NCBI RefSeq assembly: GCF_019038595.1
Contig: NZ_JAHOPF010000003.1
Span: 1 to 64,000, forward strand
Direction of reading: 5' to 3'
Origin: Kaistella soli
GTDB lineage: Bacteria; Bacteroidota; Bacteroidia; Flavobacteriales; Weeksellaceae
Length of the DNA: 64,000 nt
Below the pieces are notes generated by a model. That model was not told where the DNA came from. It searched no databases and saw nothing but the letters and a program-made list of their open reading frames with translations. Each line of letters begins with the position of its first letter. Within the stretch, counting starts at the first letter, position 1. Made by a program: the position numbers and the translations under genes. Below are positions 1 to 8,867 of this stretch, in pieces.

Positions 1-83
1 CATTCTATTTGAAGCAATTCAACAAATAAGAGAAAGTAGAGGACTAATGCGGCAGATAAGTCGTAGAACTTAGCGCGAATCAT
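1..83 (-). CDS. possible hypothetical membrane protein, cut by window edge
   Basis: A minus-strand frame opens with ATG at position 83 and stays open to the left edge, giving 27 residues that begin MIRAKFYDLS and continue into a hydrophobic stretch (LVLYFLLFVELL) like a membrane segment. A purine-rich AGAGGTG lies just upstream of the ATG, and a TATCTTTA near-match to the -7 box lies about 30 bases further up. It is too short to assign. The opposite strand is also open here, so this could be chance. Confidence 0.3.
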   Translation of the reverse strand, partial: MIRAKFYDLSAALVLYFLLFVELLQIE

Positions 84-218
84 AGTTCACCTCTACTTCT
101 CTTTCTAAAGATAAGGTTTTACATTTACTTATAGAATACAAAGTAAAGGCACGAAATGCAAATTCGACGAAGACAATCCTTTCGCGTGGCTTGCATAGAG
201 GTAAAACTTTACGTCCAT

Positions 219-491
219 AGCTAAATGTTTACTTGAGGAATCTAAAATTTTAAGTCAGAAACCTAAAGCTTTACCTCCAGAACCTAAAATTTTACCTTCA
301 AGACCTAAATACTGACGTCGTCAACCTAAACAATGAGGTTCCGAACCTAATCGTTGGTGTTCGAAACCCCAAATTTGAAGTCCAAGACCCCAAATTTGAG
401 GTCCGAGACCCCAAATTTGACGTCGATAGCCTCAAAAATGAGGGTGAGAACCCCAAAAATGAGGTCGTTATCCTCAAATTTGAGGTGAAGA
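219..491. repeat. 21-bp tandem repeat array, 13 units
   Basis: Thirteen consecutive units keep an exact 21-bp register, starting at 219, 240, 261 and so on to 471. On the minus strand the best units read roughly GACCTCAAATTTGGGGTCT. Units near 366-428 are almost identical (ACCCCAAATTTGA plus a variable tail), while the low-coordinate units drift to ACCTAAAATTTTA. A further unit, one base out of register, may begin near 198. There is no variable spacer separate from the repeat, so it is not a CRISPR. A minus-strand frame through it encodes heptads such as TSNLGSR but has only a TTG start and low complexity. The function is unknown. Confidence 0.85.
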
Positions 492-525
492 ACGTCATCC
501 ACCATGTGTCACCATCCAAACATAG

Positions 526-556
526 AAAAGCCCGCCATACCGGCGGGCTTTTTATA
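526..556 (-). terminator. terminator of the acpP-pyk operon
   Basis: The stem GCCCGCC/GGCGGGC (530-536 with 542-548) has a 5-base loop, with A-rich and T-rich flanks that give a U-tract on either strand. It lies 16 bases past the pyk stop codon. Confidence 0.85.
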
Positions 557-571
557 TTTTATAACAACCGA

Positions 572-2017
572 TTAAATCGTCGTTAATCTCAGCGTATTGG
601 TTTTACCGCCTTCATAGGCAGGTGTTGCGTTGAGGTTGATAACGAAATCACCCTGTTCAACATAACCTTTTGTATGAGCCATCATATTCACCTGAATAAT
701 GGTTTCGTCAGTAGATTTCTGCATGTCGTAATGAAATGCACGAACGCCCCAAAGTAAATTCAGCATTGTGAGAACTCTTTTGTTTGAAGAGAAAACGATG
801 ATATTTGAATTCGGTCTGTGCGCCGAAATCTGGAACGCTGTATAACCTGAATAAGTAAGCGTAATGATCGCTTCTACATTCGCTGACTTTGCAATTCTTA
901 CCGCTGCAAGACATACTCTGTTCGTAATGAAACGCTCATCTACACAGTTAAATTCGTGTTCGATAGGGGAGTTTTTATTCTGATAGAAATGGGTCTGTTC
1001 GATATTTTTTACAATTTTCGACATGTTTTTCACCACATCCACCGGATATTTTCCTACAGAAGTTTCTCCGGAAAGCATTACTGCATCAGCGCCGTCCAAT
1101 ACGGAATTGGCAACGTCATTTACTTCAGCTCTTGTCGGCGTTAAACTTGAAATCATTGTTTCCATCATCTGGGTTGCAATAATTACCGGTTTGGAATATT
1201 TTCTTGCAATTTCTACAAGATTTTTCTGGATGGCCGGAACTTCTTCCATTGGAACTTCCACTCCAAGATCTCCTCTGGCAACCATTAATCCGTCACACTC
1301 CATTAAGATCTGTTCGATGTTTTTTACCCCTTCAGGTTTTTCAATCTTTGCAATGATCGGAGTTTTCACTTTGTTGGTAGGATGGTTTTTCATCAGTTCC
1401 TTCAGATCGATAATATCCTGTGCATGACGAACGAATGAAAGGGCAATCCAGTCCAGCTCCAAATCGAGCATAAAATTGGCGTCTTCAATATCTTTTTCAG
1501 TAAGCGCGGGCAGCGATACGTTGGTATTTGGGAGATTCACTCCTTTTTTAGAACTCAGTGGTCCACCTTGAATTGTTTTGGCTTTTACCGTGTCTATATT
1601 GTTGGTTTCAATAACTTCAAGAACGAGTTTTCCGTCATCAATCAGAATTCTTTCTCCAGCTTTTACATCCTGAGGAAACTGCTGATAGGTCATGTAAACT
1701 CTGGTGGAATCGCCCTCGATTTTTTCGTTGGTAAATGTTAAGATATCACCAGGGTTAAGGTAAGAACCTTCTTTTACAACACCTACTCGAAGTTTAGGAC
1801 CCTGCAAATCTCCAAGAATTCCTACAGAGAAGCCATATTCCTGATTAAGTTCACGGATGGTCGCTACATTTTTTTTAACTAAGTCGTAATCGGCGTGTGA
1901 AAAGTTTATTCTGAAAACATCTACTCCTGCCTGGATCAGCTGCAGCATTGTTTCTTTATCAGATGATGCCGGACCCAGGGTTGCAATAATTTTTGTCTTT
2001 TTTAAATATTTATTCAT
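572..2017 (-). CDS. pyk: pyruvate kinase
   Basis: Cytoplasmic glycolytic enzyme that transfers phosphate from phosphoenolpyruvate to ADP. The 481-residue length is normal. The N-terminal KIIATLGPAS (residues 9-18), the catalytic-lysine region AKIEKPEG (223-230), the metal and phosphate segment MVARGDLGVE (245-254) and DGADAVMLSGETS (308-320) are all intact. The C-terminal regulatory domain follows. The ATG at 2017 overlaps the end of the upstream gene by 8 bases. It is the last gene of a minus-strand acpP-fabF-rnc-(IPExxxVDY-like)-pyk operon, whose order I recall from flavobacteria. Confidence 0.97.
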   Translation of the reverse strand: MNKYLKKTKIIATLGPASSDKETMLQLIQAGVDVFRINFSHADYDLVKKNVATIRELNQEYGFSVGILGDLQGPKLRVGVVKEGSYLNPGDILTFTNEKIEGDSTRVYMTYQQFPQDVKAGERILIDDGKLVLEVIETNNIDTVKAKTIQGGPLSSKKGVNLPNTNVSLPALTEKDIEDANFMLDLELDWIALSFVRHAQDIIDLKELMKNHPTNKVKTPIIAKIEKPEGVKNIEQILMECDGLMVARGDLGVEVPMEEVPAIQKNLVEIARKYSKPVIIATQMMETMISSLTPTRAEVNDVANSVLDGADAVMLSGETSVGKYPVDVVKNMSKIVKNIEQTHFYQNKNSPIEHEFNCVDERFITNRVCLAAVRIAKSANVEAIITLTYSGYTAFQISAHRPNSNIIVFSSNKRVLTMLNLLWGVRAFHYDMQKSTDETIIQVNMMAHTKGYVEQGDFVINLNATPAYEGGKTNTLRLTTI

Positions 2018-2483
2018 AATATTGAATTATTTGATAAAGCTCCTCGTGGGGGCTTAGGGAAAAATTCTGTGTTTTGAACACAATATTTTCCGGGAGCAAA
2101 ATTACGGAAAAATCGTCAAATGGCTCCGATGTTTTAATGATATAATCTACGTCCTGGAAATGTTCGAGCAGAAATTTGGTTTCATGCTCACCTGAAAACA
2201 GTTCAGTTGAAATTTTCTTCTGAATGTTGTGGGAAGATTTGTTGGCAATGAAGTGAATGCAGATTTTGGAATCGGTGTGAAAAGCTTCAAATCTCGGAAA
2301 AAAATAATCGAAATGGTTTCCTTCAAAAATAAAATCTGAAATCCTCGAAAAATTAAAAGAATTGATGGAATTGATGTGAAAAAAAAGTTCGTGATCGGCA
2401 ACTTCTTTCGCCAAACGAACCAGGCCTAAAGTTATTTCTTCATCCTGTTCTTCAATATCCAGCAGTATCTTTTGAGTTTTCAA
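2010..2483 (-). CDS. IPExxxVDY-like family protein
   Basis: A 157-residue protein of unknown function. It contains DVDYIIK near residues 112-118, but the spacing before VDY does not exactly match the motif that names the IPExxxVDY family. The call therefore rests mainly on its position between rnc and pyk, where I recall this family in flavobacteria. No signal peptide or membrane segment is evident. Its ATG lies 32 bases inside the 3' end of rnc and its end overlaps pyk by 8 bases, so translation is probably coupled across all three genes. Confidence 0.6.
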   Translation of the reverse strand: MKTQKILLDIEEQDEEITLGLVRLAKEVADHELFFHINSINSFNFSRISDFIFEGNHFDYFFPRFEAFHTDSKICIHFIANKSSHNIQKKISTELFSGEHETKFLLEHFQDVDYIIKTSEPFDDFSVILLPENIVFKTQNFSLSPHEELYQIIQYYE

Positions 2484-3219
2484 TGATGCTTTGTTTTTTA
2501 TTTAAGATATAAAAAGCTCTTTGTGCTGCCTTTTCTTCAGCTTTTTTCTTGGATGTTTCCGCGGCATTGGAAATTTTTTCGTCATCCAGCCAAACATGAC
2601 TCCTGAACACCAGATTTTTATTGGGTTGAATTTCTTCATGGGTTTCATACCTGATGGCCACTTTCTTCTTCTGGCTCCACTCCAGCAGTAAACCTTTATA
2701 ACTCACAATTTTGTTTTCGAGTTTATTGATTTCTGAAGGCGTTAAGAGGCGTTCCAGAACTACTTTTTTGCAGGTTTCGTAATCAACATCAAGGTACAGC
2801 GCTCCAATTAGTGCTTCGAAAAGGTTTCCTGCAATGTTTTCGCTCAATGTAGTAGGCGAGTCGTTCTGCAGAAATTTTGTTAATGCAAGTTCGTCACCCA
2901 ACTTATTAAGGTTTTTACGGTTGACGATTTTCGATTTCATCTGCGTAAGGTACCCTTCATTCGCATGAGGATACGTTGAAAAAAGGTGACACGAAATAAT
3001 AGCCCCCAAAACAGAGTCGCCTAAAAATTCAAGTCTTTCGTAATTTTTAACCTGTTTTTTAGAAGATGTTTTTAAAGAAAATGCTTCCCGGTAAAGATTG
3101 ATATTCTGTATGTTGCAACCTGTAATTTTGGTAATTTCGTTGCTTAAAAAATAATCTTTCTCCGAGAGATGTTTTTTTCTGTTGACTAGGAATTTAGGAA
3201 AATACTTCTTTAACTCCAT
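2452..3219 (-). CDS. rnc: ribonuclease III
   Basis: Double-stranded RNA endonuclease for rRNA processing and RNA decay. The signature YERLEFLGDSVLGA is at residues 60-73, with the catalytic acidic residues in ERLEFLGD, and the second acidic helix reads NLFEALIGALYLD. A double-stranded-RNA-binding domain occupies roughly residues 170-245, ending in the Lys-rich helix KKKAEEKAAQRAF. The 255-residue length is slightly above the E. coli enzyme because of an N-terminal extension. It starts 11 bases after fabF. Confidence 0.95.
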   Translation of the reverse strand: MELKKYFPKFLVNRKKHLSEKDYFLSNEITKITGCNIQNINLYREAFSLKTSSKKQVKNYERLEFLGDSVLGAIISCHLFSTYPHANEGYLTQMKSKIVNRKNLNKLGDELALTKFLQNDSPTTLSENIAGNLFEALIGALYLDVDYETCKKVVLERLLTPSEINKLENKIVSYKGLLLEWSQKKKVAIRYETHEEIQPNKNLVFRSHVWLDDEKISNAAETSKKKAEEKAAQRAFYILNKKQSIIENSKDTAGY

Positions 3220-3230
3220 AGATTTTTTGC

Positions 3231-4475
3231 TTAGATTTTTTGGAAAAGTACACAGGCATTGTGTCCACCGAAGCCGAAAGTATTACTCATAGCGATTTTC
3301 ACTTCTTTTTCCACCGCATGATGGAAAGTGAAATTCAGTCGGCTGTCGATTTTTTCATCATCAGTAAAATGATTGATGGTAGGTGGAACGATATTGTGAA
3401 TGATCGTGTGCAATGCTGCAATAGCCTCAATAACTCCAGCTGCACCTAAAAGGTGACCGGTCATTGATTTGGTAGAGTTGATCTGAATATCGAAAGCATG
3501 ATCTCCCAGTAATTTCGAAATTGCATTAGATTCCGCGATGTCGCCCAATGGAGTAGAAGTACCGTGCATATTGATATGATCTACTTCGTCGGCCGTTACA
3601 CCTGCGTCTTCAAGACAGTTTTTCATTACGAGATATGCGCCTAATCCTTCAGGATGCGGTGCGGTCATGTGATACGCATCTGCACTCATTCCGCCGCCTT
3701 TTAATTCAGCATAAATGGTAGCACCACGTTTCACAGCATGCTCATATTCTTCAAGAATGATAGATCCTGCACCTTCACCGAGAACAAATCCGTCTCTGTC
3801 CTTGTCAAAAGGTCTCGAAGCGGTTTTAGGATCATCGTTTCTGGTAGAAAGAGCCATCATTGCATTAAAACCGCCAACGCCACTTGCTGTAACTGCTGCT
3901 TCGGAACCTCCGGCCACAATGATATCTGCTTTTCCTAACTGGATCAGCATTTTCGCATCGATAAGCGCATTGGCAGATGAAGCACAGGCAGAAACTGTGG
4001 TGTAATTTGGTCCGTGAAATCCGTACTCGATAGAAATCTGACCTCCGGTAATGTCGGCAATCATTTTCGGAATAAAGAACGGATTAAAACGGGGGATTTC
4101 CGTGTTTGCCCAGCCCAGAACTTCCTTTTCGAAAGTTTCCAAACCGCCAATTCCCGAACCCCAAATTACCCCAACTCTGTTTTTGTCGATATCAGCGTTG
4201 AGAATACCGGAATGTTCCACGGCTTCTCTGGCTGCAACGATCCCTAACTGAGTGTTTCTATCCATTTTTTTTGATTCTTTCTTATCGAAATGATCTAATG
4301 GATCGAAGTTTTTTACCTCGCAGGCGAATTTGGTTTTAAAATTTGAGGCATCAAAAAGAGTAATAGGAGCGGCACCGCTCTCACCTTTTACAAGGTTTTC
4401 CCAGTAATCTTTGGCATTATTTCCAATAGGCGTAATAGCGCCGAAACCGGTAACAACTACTCTTTTTAATTCCAT
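3231..4475 (-). CDS. fabF: 3-oxoacyl-[acyl-carrier-protein] synthase II
   Basis: Condensing enzyme of fatty-acid elongation, joining malonyl-ACP to acyl-ACP. The thiolase fold shows the nucleophile cysteine in VSACASSANAL (about residue 163) and the two catalytic histidines in HGTSTPLGD and MTGHLLGAAG, with a C-terminal SNTFGFGGHNA. The length of 414 residues is typical. It begins 32 bases after acpP, whose product carries its substrates, and is followed closely by rnc. Confidence 0.97.
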   Translation of the reverse strand: MELKRVVVTGFGAITPIGNNAKDYWENLVKGESGAAPITLFDASNFKTKFACEVKNFDPLDHFDKKESKKMDRNTQLGIVAAREAVEHSGILNADIDKNRVGVIWGSGIGGLETFEKEVLGWANTEIPRFNPFFIPKMIADITGGQISIEYGFHGPNYTTVSACASSANALIDAKMLIQLGKADIIVAGGSEAAVTASGVGGFNAMMALSTRNDDPKTASRPFDKDRDGFVLGEGAGSIILEEYEHAVKRGATIYAELKGGGMSADAYHMTAPHPEGLGAYLVMKNCLEDAGVTADEVDHINMHGTSTPLGDIAESNAISKLLGDHAFDIQINSTKSMTGHLLGAAGVIEAIAALHTIIHNIVPPTINHFTDDEKIDSRLNFTFHHAVEKEVKIAMSNTFGFGGHNACVLFQKI

Positions 4476-4507
4476 AAATTTTTCTTTGATTCTTTGTTAA
4501 TAGAATA

Positions 4508-4747
4508 TTATTTGTTTACTACTTCTTCGATATAAGTAATAGCGTGACCTACAGTTGTAATTTTTTCTGCTTGATCATCTGGGATCTGAATGTTGAATTC
4601 TTTTTCAAATTCCATGATTAATTCTACAGTATCCAAAGAATCTGCTCCAAGATCGTTTGTGAAGCTTGCTTCTGGAGTTACTTCTGTTTCCTCAACGTCG
4701 AGTTTATCAGCGATAATAGCTTTTACTCTTGATGCAATGTCTGACAT
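4508..4747 (-). CDS. acpP: acyl carrier protein
   Basis: A 79-residue acidic carrier of growing acyl chains. The 4'-phosphopantetheine attachment site is Ser37 in [11 protein letters not shown]. It is the first gene of the operon and has its own -7 box about 33 bases upstream of the ATG. Confidence 0.98.
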   Translation of the reverse strand: MSDIASRVKAIIADKLDVEETEVTPEASFTNDLGADSLDTVELIMEFEKEFNIQIPDDQAEKITTVGHAITYIEEVVNK

Positions 4748-4779
4748 AGTAATTTATTTTAATTAGTTGTTAATTGGTG

Positions 4780-4787
4780 CAAAGATA
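4780..4787 (-). promoter_or_regulatory. -7 box of acpP promoter
   Basis: TATCTTTG on the minus strand matches the Bacteroidota TAnnTTTG element and is followed by GCACC. No clear -33 TTG is seen at the expected distance. Confidence 0.65.
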
Positions 4788-4989
4788 TAAAATTCTTTAT
4801 GAATTGAAATTTTTTTAATAATAATTAAGTTTTAATTTGATTCCCTGTTTGCCTGTTTTTAAACTCCGGAACATCCCAAATTATAGCAATGGTATTCACT
4901 ATTAGATGATTCTGAGATTTAGTTGATACACGAAAAGATTCTGTTTTACTTAATAAGTATAAGGCAAAATATTAATCCATCAATTGGAA

Positions 4990-5904
4990 TCAAATAATGA
5001 ACCATTCGTTTGCCAGACTTGCAGCCAATCTTGCAGTTCTTTCCCCAATATCAAAAGTTGGATTTACTTCAGCAATATCCATTGCCGCTATTTTTTCTGA
5101 TTTTAAAATATGGCGGAAATAATGCATAAAAGGTGAATCGGAAAAAATTCCGTTATAAGCTGCTGCTGAAACCCCGGGCGCAATGGAAGCATTGAAAACA
5201 TCCATGCAGATGGTGAGATAAATAACGTCTGCCTCTGCAGTGAAGTCGTCGATTTTTTGATAAACAGCAGGAAGGTTTTCAAAGAAAAGTTCGTCAGCCA
5301 ACATGTATTTCATTCCGAATTGATGGGCAACATCAAACAGTTTTAAGGTATTTGAGTTTTTCTGAATTCCCAAATGAAGCGAATGTATGTTTCCATCCTG
5401 AGCGATTTGCCAGAAACCGGTTCCGGAACTTGGCCCGACGGATTCTCCAGGTTCTCTGTTATCAAAATGGGCGTCAATATTGATGATTCCGATTTTTTGA
5501 TCAGGAAATGCATTTTTAATTCCGGAATAATGAGCGAACGTTACCTCATGGCCGCCGCCAAAAACGATAGATTTTCCTTTTCTTTTTAAGACTTCTGAAA
5601 CTTTAGCTGCGAGTTCTTTCTGTGATTTTTCTAAATCACCGTCATCGCAGGAAATATTCCCGAAATCTTTTAAAACAAATTCCGGATTGACCACCGGAAA
5701 ATTAGCGGTGTTTTTCCTGATAATATCAGGGGCGTCTTTTGCTCCGGTTCTTCCTTTGTTTCTTCTCACGCCTTCATCTACAGCGAATCCGTGTAAAACG
5801 AAATCGTTAGGTGAAATCGCGCCGTAATTGGTTTCAAGTGAAACCCTCTGAAAGATTCGGTGATAAAGCGGGTCATCGCCGTCAAAGCGTCCTTGCCAAA
5901 ACAT
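4990..5904 (-). CDS. hutG: formimidoylglutamase (arginase/ureohydrolase family)
   Basis: Binuclear-manganese hydrolase, predicted to convert N-formimidoyl-L-glutamate to glutamate and formamide at the end of histidine breakdown. Metal-binding motifs are visible in order: GGGHEVTF, INIDAHFDNRE, then ICMDVFNASIAPGVSAA. The SSGTGF segment between them is typical of HutG rather than of arginase or agmatinase (compare speB in this window). The length is 304 residues. No other hut gene is present here. It lies 41 bases after the lipoprotein gene, possibly cotranscribed. The 243 bases between it and acpP show nothing besides the acpP promoter. Confidence 0.88.
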   Translation of the reverse strand: MFWQGRFDGDDPLYHRIFQRVSLETNYGAISPNDFVLHGFAVDEGVRRNKGRTGAKDAPDIIRKNTANFPVVNPEFVLKDFGNISCDDGDLEKSQKELAAKVSEVLKRKGKSIVFGGGHEVTFAHYSGIKNAFPDQKIGIINIDAHFDNREPGESVGPSSGTGFWQIAQDGNIHSLHLGIQKNSNTLKLFDVAHQFGMKYMLADELFFENLPAVYQKIDDFTAEADVIYLTICMDVFNASIAPGVSAAAYNGIFSDSPFMHYFRHILKSEKIAAMDIAEVNPTFDIGERTARLAASLANEWFII

Positions 5905-5908
5905 AAAT

Positions 5909-5940
5909 TTAATTTGAGAATTTGTTAATTTGAGAATTTT
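5909..5940. repeat. two tandem 16-bp units (TTAATTTGAGAATTTK)
   Basis: TTAATTTGAGAATTTG at 5909-5924 is repeated as TTAATTTGAGAATTTT at 5925-5940, immediately upstream of hutG. The AATTTGAG core resembles the unit of the 21-bp array at 219-491. Confidence 0.7.
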
Positions 5941-5945
5941 TTAGT

Positions 5946-6398
5946 TTATTTTTTGACTTTGCGAACAAATTGTTGAATAACTGAATTTTGATTATTTAGA
6001 ACAAGATTATTGGCATCCAATTTCATAATATAAAAAGAGTCCCATCTATTAAAAGTTCTGTTAAATATTTTTAAAGAATCATTCTCAATTTTGTAAATAG
6101 TTTTCCTTCCTAATTTTTCAATATCTGAATAATGTCCTCTAAAATCTATTTGTCTGGTATCATTAATTTTAAAAAAGGAAAAATTAGTTTCACAACTATC
6201 ATTAGTGTAGAAATTATATCCTAATCTTTCTCTCGGTGGAGGCGGGGGAACTAAAAATCCTTCATTATCATAAGTTGATATAAAGTGCTCTTCTGCAAAT
6301 ATCCATTTTCCTAAAATTTCCGAATGAATATTTTTATTGTCATTCGATTGACAGTTAGTTAGGATAAAAACAAAAAAAATCCGCTGAAAAAATTTCAT
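5946..6398 (-). CDS. hypothetical lipoprotein
   Basis: I do not recognise this 150-residue protein. It starts with a lipoprotein signal peptide: a short basic head, a hydrophobic FFVFILT, then the lipobox cysteine at residue 16 (LTNC). The mature part has ILGKWIFAEEH near its start, a polyproline PPPPPR, and beta-rich segments ending in FYIMKLDANNLVL. This suggests a lipocalin-like periplasmic or outer-membrane beta fold. It sits between paaA and hutG on the same strand, with no visible functional link to either. Confidence 0.7.
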   Translation of the reverse strand: MKFFQRIFFVFILTNCQSNDNKNIHSEILGKWIFAEEHFISTYDNEGFLVPPPPPRERLGYNFYTNDSCETNFSFFKINDTRQIDFRGHYSDIEKLGRKTIYKIENDSLKIFNRTFNRWDSFYIMKLDANNLVLNNQNSVIQQFVRKVKK

Positions 6399-6415
6399 TA
6401 GAAATAATAAAGGAT

Positions 6416-7360
6416 TTATTTGTTTACCCTGTTATTCTCCTTCTCCGCATAAGCCATCGCCGCTTCTTTCACCCACGAATGTTCGCGCTGTGCCTGTTTT
6501 TTGGTTTCCAGGCGTTTTTTATTGCACGGCCCGTTTCCTTTTAAAACTTCCATGAATTCGTCCCAGGGCAGTTTGCCAAAATCATAATGTTGGGTTTCTT
6601 CATTCCATTTTAAGTTCTCGTCAGGAATTTTCAATCCTAAAAATTCCGCCTGTCCTACGGTAACATCTACAAATCTTTGTCTCAAAGAATCATTGCTTTC
6701 CCTTTTAACACGGTAATTCATTGATTTTTGTGAATTGGGTGAAGCTTCGTCATTTGGGCCAAACATCATCAAAGCCGGCCACCAGAAACGGTTCAGTGCT
6801 TCCTGTGCCAAATCTTTCTGCTCTTTGGTGCCACGACAAAGTGTCATCAGAATTTCGTAACCCTGTCTTTGGTGGAAAGATTCTTCCTTGCAAATCCTCA
6901 CCATCGCTCGGGAATAGGGACCGTAAGAATTTCCCATCAGCATGACCTGATTCATAATTGCCGCGCCGTCAACTAGCCAGCCGATTGCGCCAATATCCGC
7001 CCAGGAAAGCGCGGGATAATTGAAGATACTGGAATATTTTGCTTTTCCTGAAAGCATGTCGTTGTAAGTAGAATCTCTGTCAGCGGCTATTTCGCCGTTA
7101 TTTAATGTTTCAGTTGCGGCATACAAATATAAACCGTGTCCCGCTTCATCCTGAATCTTAGCTAAAAGCGCCATTTTTCTGCGAAGCGACGGAGCTCTGG
7201 TAATCCAGTTGGCTTCCGGAAGCATCCCCACGATTTCGGAATGGGCGTGCTGGGAAATCTGGCGAACCAATAATTTTCTGTAATCGTCGGGCATTACATC
7301 TTTTGGTTCTACTTTGTTTTCCGCCTGAACGTATTCTAAAAATTTTTCTAAATGTTCCAT
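6416..7360 (-). CDS. paaA: 1,2-phenylacetyl-CoA epoxidase, catalytic subunit PaaA
   Basis: Di-iron ferritin-like subunit that epoxidises phenylacetyl-CoA in aerobic phenylacetate breakdown. The 314 residues contain the iron-ligand helices: an ExxH in [11 protein letters not shown] and another in [11 protein letters not shown], with conserved [18 protein letters not shown] ahead of them. The C-terminus is complete. I start it at the ATG at 7360; an in-frame TTG 12 bases upstream adds only four residues. PaaC, the structural partner that PaaA needs, and PaaB are not next to it, which is unusual. Confidence 0.92.
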   Translation of the reverse strand: MEHLEKFLEYVQAENKVEPKDVMPDDYRKLLVRQISQHAHSEIVGMLPEANWITRAPSLRRKMALLAKIQDEAGHGLYLYAATETLNNGEIAADRDSTYNDMLSGKAKYSSIFNYPALSWADIGAIGWLVDGAAIMNQVMLMGNSYGPYSRAMVRICKEESFHQRQGYEILMTLCRGTKEQKDLAQEALNRFWWPALMMFGPNDEASPNSQKSMNYRVKRESNDSLRQRFVDVTVGQAEFLGLKIPDENLKWNEETQHYDFGKLPWDEFMEVLKGNGPCNKKRLETKKQAQREHSWVKEAAMAYAEKENNRVNK

Positions 7361-7403
7361 ATGGTAACGCAAATGCGTAAATATTAAATTATTCCTTTTT
7401 TAA

Positions 7404-7661
7404 TCAGAGTTTTGTATCACTCAAATCATCCTTCAGGTAAATTCCTACCTGATAATCAGCGAATTCACCTGCAACAAAATTGATTGTTTTGCCGTTTCCG
7501 TCGATTTGGTACTCTTTGAAATAATAGGGATTTCCCCGGTCCGGGCCTATTACTTCCACTTTTTTGTCAACACAGTGCCAATAATGGTTCCAGATATTTA
7601 TTCCTTCAATCTTGAACTCTTCATTTTCGTTGATTGCTTTTGCAAATTTCCATTGTGCCAT
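7404..7661 (-). CDS. hypothetical protein in phenylacetate cluster
   Basis: An 85-residue soluble protein beginning MAQWKFAKAI and containing INIWNHYWHCVDKKVEVIG. It lies between paaE and paaA with gaps of 52 and 43 bases, the place and size where paaB (about 95 residues) might be expected. The residues do not look like PaaB, so I do not assign it. Clean ATG, no signal peptide. Confidence 0.7.
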   Translation of the reverse strand: MAQWKFAKAINENEEFKIEGINIWNHYWHCVDKKVEVIGPDRGNPYYFKEYQIDGNGKTINFVAGEFADYQVGIYLKDDLSDTKL

Positions 7662-7713
7662 AATCTTAAATTTTTTTCAGCCTTCTAAAGATAGAAAAAT
7701 CCCGAAGGTTTGT

Positions 7714-8802
7714 TTAAACATCATAATTAAGCATCACCACATTCGTAGTGGGGTGGCATTGGCAGGTGAGGACAAATCCTCTTGCCACTTCGTCTTCGGT
7801 AAGGGCGAAATTTTTTTCCATAAATACTTCGCCTTCCATAACCTGTGCTTTACAGGTGCAGCAAACGCCGCCTTTACATGCAAACGGAACCGGCAGTTTG
7901 TCGTTGAGTGCCTGATCCAGAATGCTTCTTTTCTTGGAATTGAGATGGAAAGAATATTCGTCATCATCAATAATCAGCGTCACCATACTTTCCAAATTGG
8001 GAATCGCTTTGAATTCATCGCTCATTTCAGCATTCTCGTCATCGTCTGGCGCAGCATAATATTCATACATGATCTGCAGCGACGGTACTTTTTTGTCTTT
8101 TTTCAGGAATTCCGCGATGCCTTTGATCATTTCTGAAGGACCGCAGATAAAGTAAGTGGCTTCCTGCGCAGGGATTTCAGTAAAACGCTCAAATAAAATA
8201 TCTAATTTTTCTGCAGAAATTCTTCCTTCAAAAAGTTCGTCTTCATAATGTTTTTCGCGGGAAAGAAGATAAATTACCTGTAATCTGCCTTCAAATTTTT
8301 CCACCAGTGCGTCGATTTCTTTTTTGAAGATAATGTCGCTGAGGCTTTTATTGCTGAAAAACAGGTAAGCCTTACTTTTTGGTTCCTGATATAGTGCTTC
8401 TTTTAAGTTGGATAAAACCGGGGAAATTCCGCTTCCTGCCGCAAGTCCAACATAGGTTTTCTCATTGGATGCGTGGTAATTGGTGAAAAAATGTCCCATC
8501 GGCGCAAGTACTTCAACGGTGTCACCTACTTTCAAACTGTTATTCAGATAAGTGGAGACTTTGCCGTCTTCAAGATGTTTTACAAGGATTTCAAGTTCAG
8601 CATTTCCTTCGGTTGGAGCGTTCACAATCGAATAGGAGCGGCGTAGATCTTCATCCCCAAAAACAAATCTCACGTTGAGATACTGCCCCTGTTTAAAAGA
8701 AAATTCATGTCTTAAATCTTGGGGTATTTCAAAAGCGATATGTACGGAATCGTTCGTTTCCTTCGCTATTTTGGACGTTTTTAATTGATGAAAATGATGC
8801 AT
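7714..8802 (-). CDS. paaE: phenylacetyl-CoA epoxidase reductase, PaaE
   Basis: Supplies electrons from NAD(P)H to the PaaA di-iron centre. The domains in order are a ferredoxin-reductase FAD domain (RRSYSIVNAP near residue 55), a nicotinamide domain (GLAAGSGISPVLSNL near 119) and a C-terminal plant-type [2Fe-2S] ferredoxin with CKGGVCCTC and a distal LTCQC. The length of 362 residues is normal. It is the first gene of a paaE-(85 aa)-paaA set with a well-formed promoter. Confidence 0.93.
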   Translation of the reverse strand: MHHFHQLKTSKIAKETNDSVHIAFEIPQDLRHEFSFKQGQYLNVRFVFGDEDLRRSYSIVNAPTEGNAELEILVKHLEDGKVSTYLNNSLKVGDTVEVLAPMGHFFTNYHASNEKTYVGLAAGSGISPVLSNLKEALYQEPKSKAYLFFSNKSLSDIIFKKEIDALVEKFEGRLQVIYLLSREKHYEDELFEGRISAEKLDILFERFTEIPAQEATYFICGPSEMIKGIAEFLKKDKKVPSLQIMYEYYAAPDDDENAEMSDEFKAIPNLESMVTLIIDDDEYSFHLNSKKRSILDQALNDKLPVPFACKGGVCCTCKAQVMEGEVFMEKNFALTEDEVARGFVLTCQCHPTTNVVMLNYDV

Positions 8803-8837
8803 ATTTTAACTGAAAAACTTTTAATAACTGATTTTAA

Positions 8838-8867
8838 CAAATATACTTATTTTTTAAAAGGAACAAA
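8838..8867 (-). promoter_or_regulatory. promoter of paaE
   Basis: On the minus strand TTTG (8867-8864) is followed after 18 bases by TATATTTG (8845-8838). This fits the Bacteroidota TTG-N17-23-TAnnTTTG arrangement. The ATG lies 35 bases downstream. Confidence 0.75.

Noticed and set aside
2..73. C-terminal tail of a plus-strand gene
   Set aside because: Only 23 residues with no recognisable feature; the opposite strand is equally open.
219..491. CRISPR array
   Set aside because: Units are contiguous 21-bp repeats without separate variable spacers, the repeats are degenerate, and no cas genes are in the window.
298..519. Protein of heptad TSNLGSR repeats on minus strand
   Set aside because: TTG start only, low complexity that follows from a 21-bp DNA repeat, and overlap with the pyk terminator side; no sign of coding selection.
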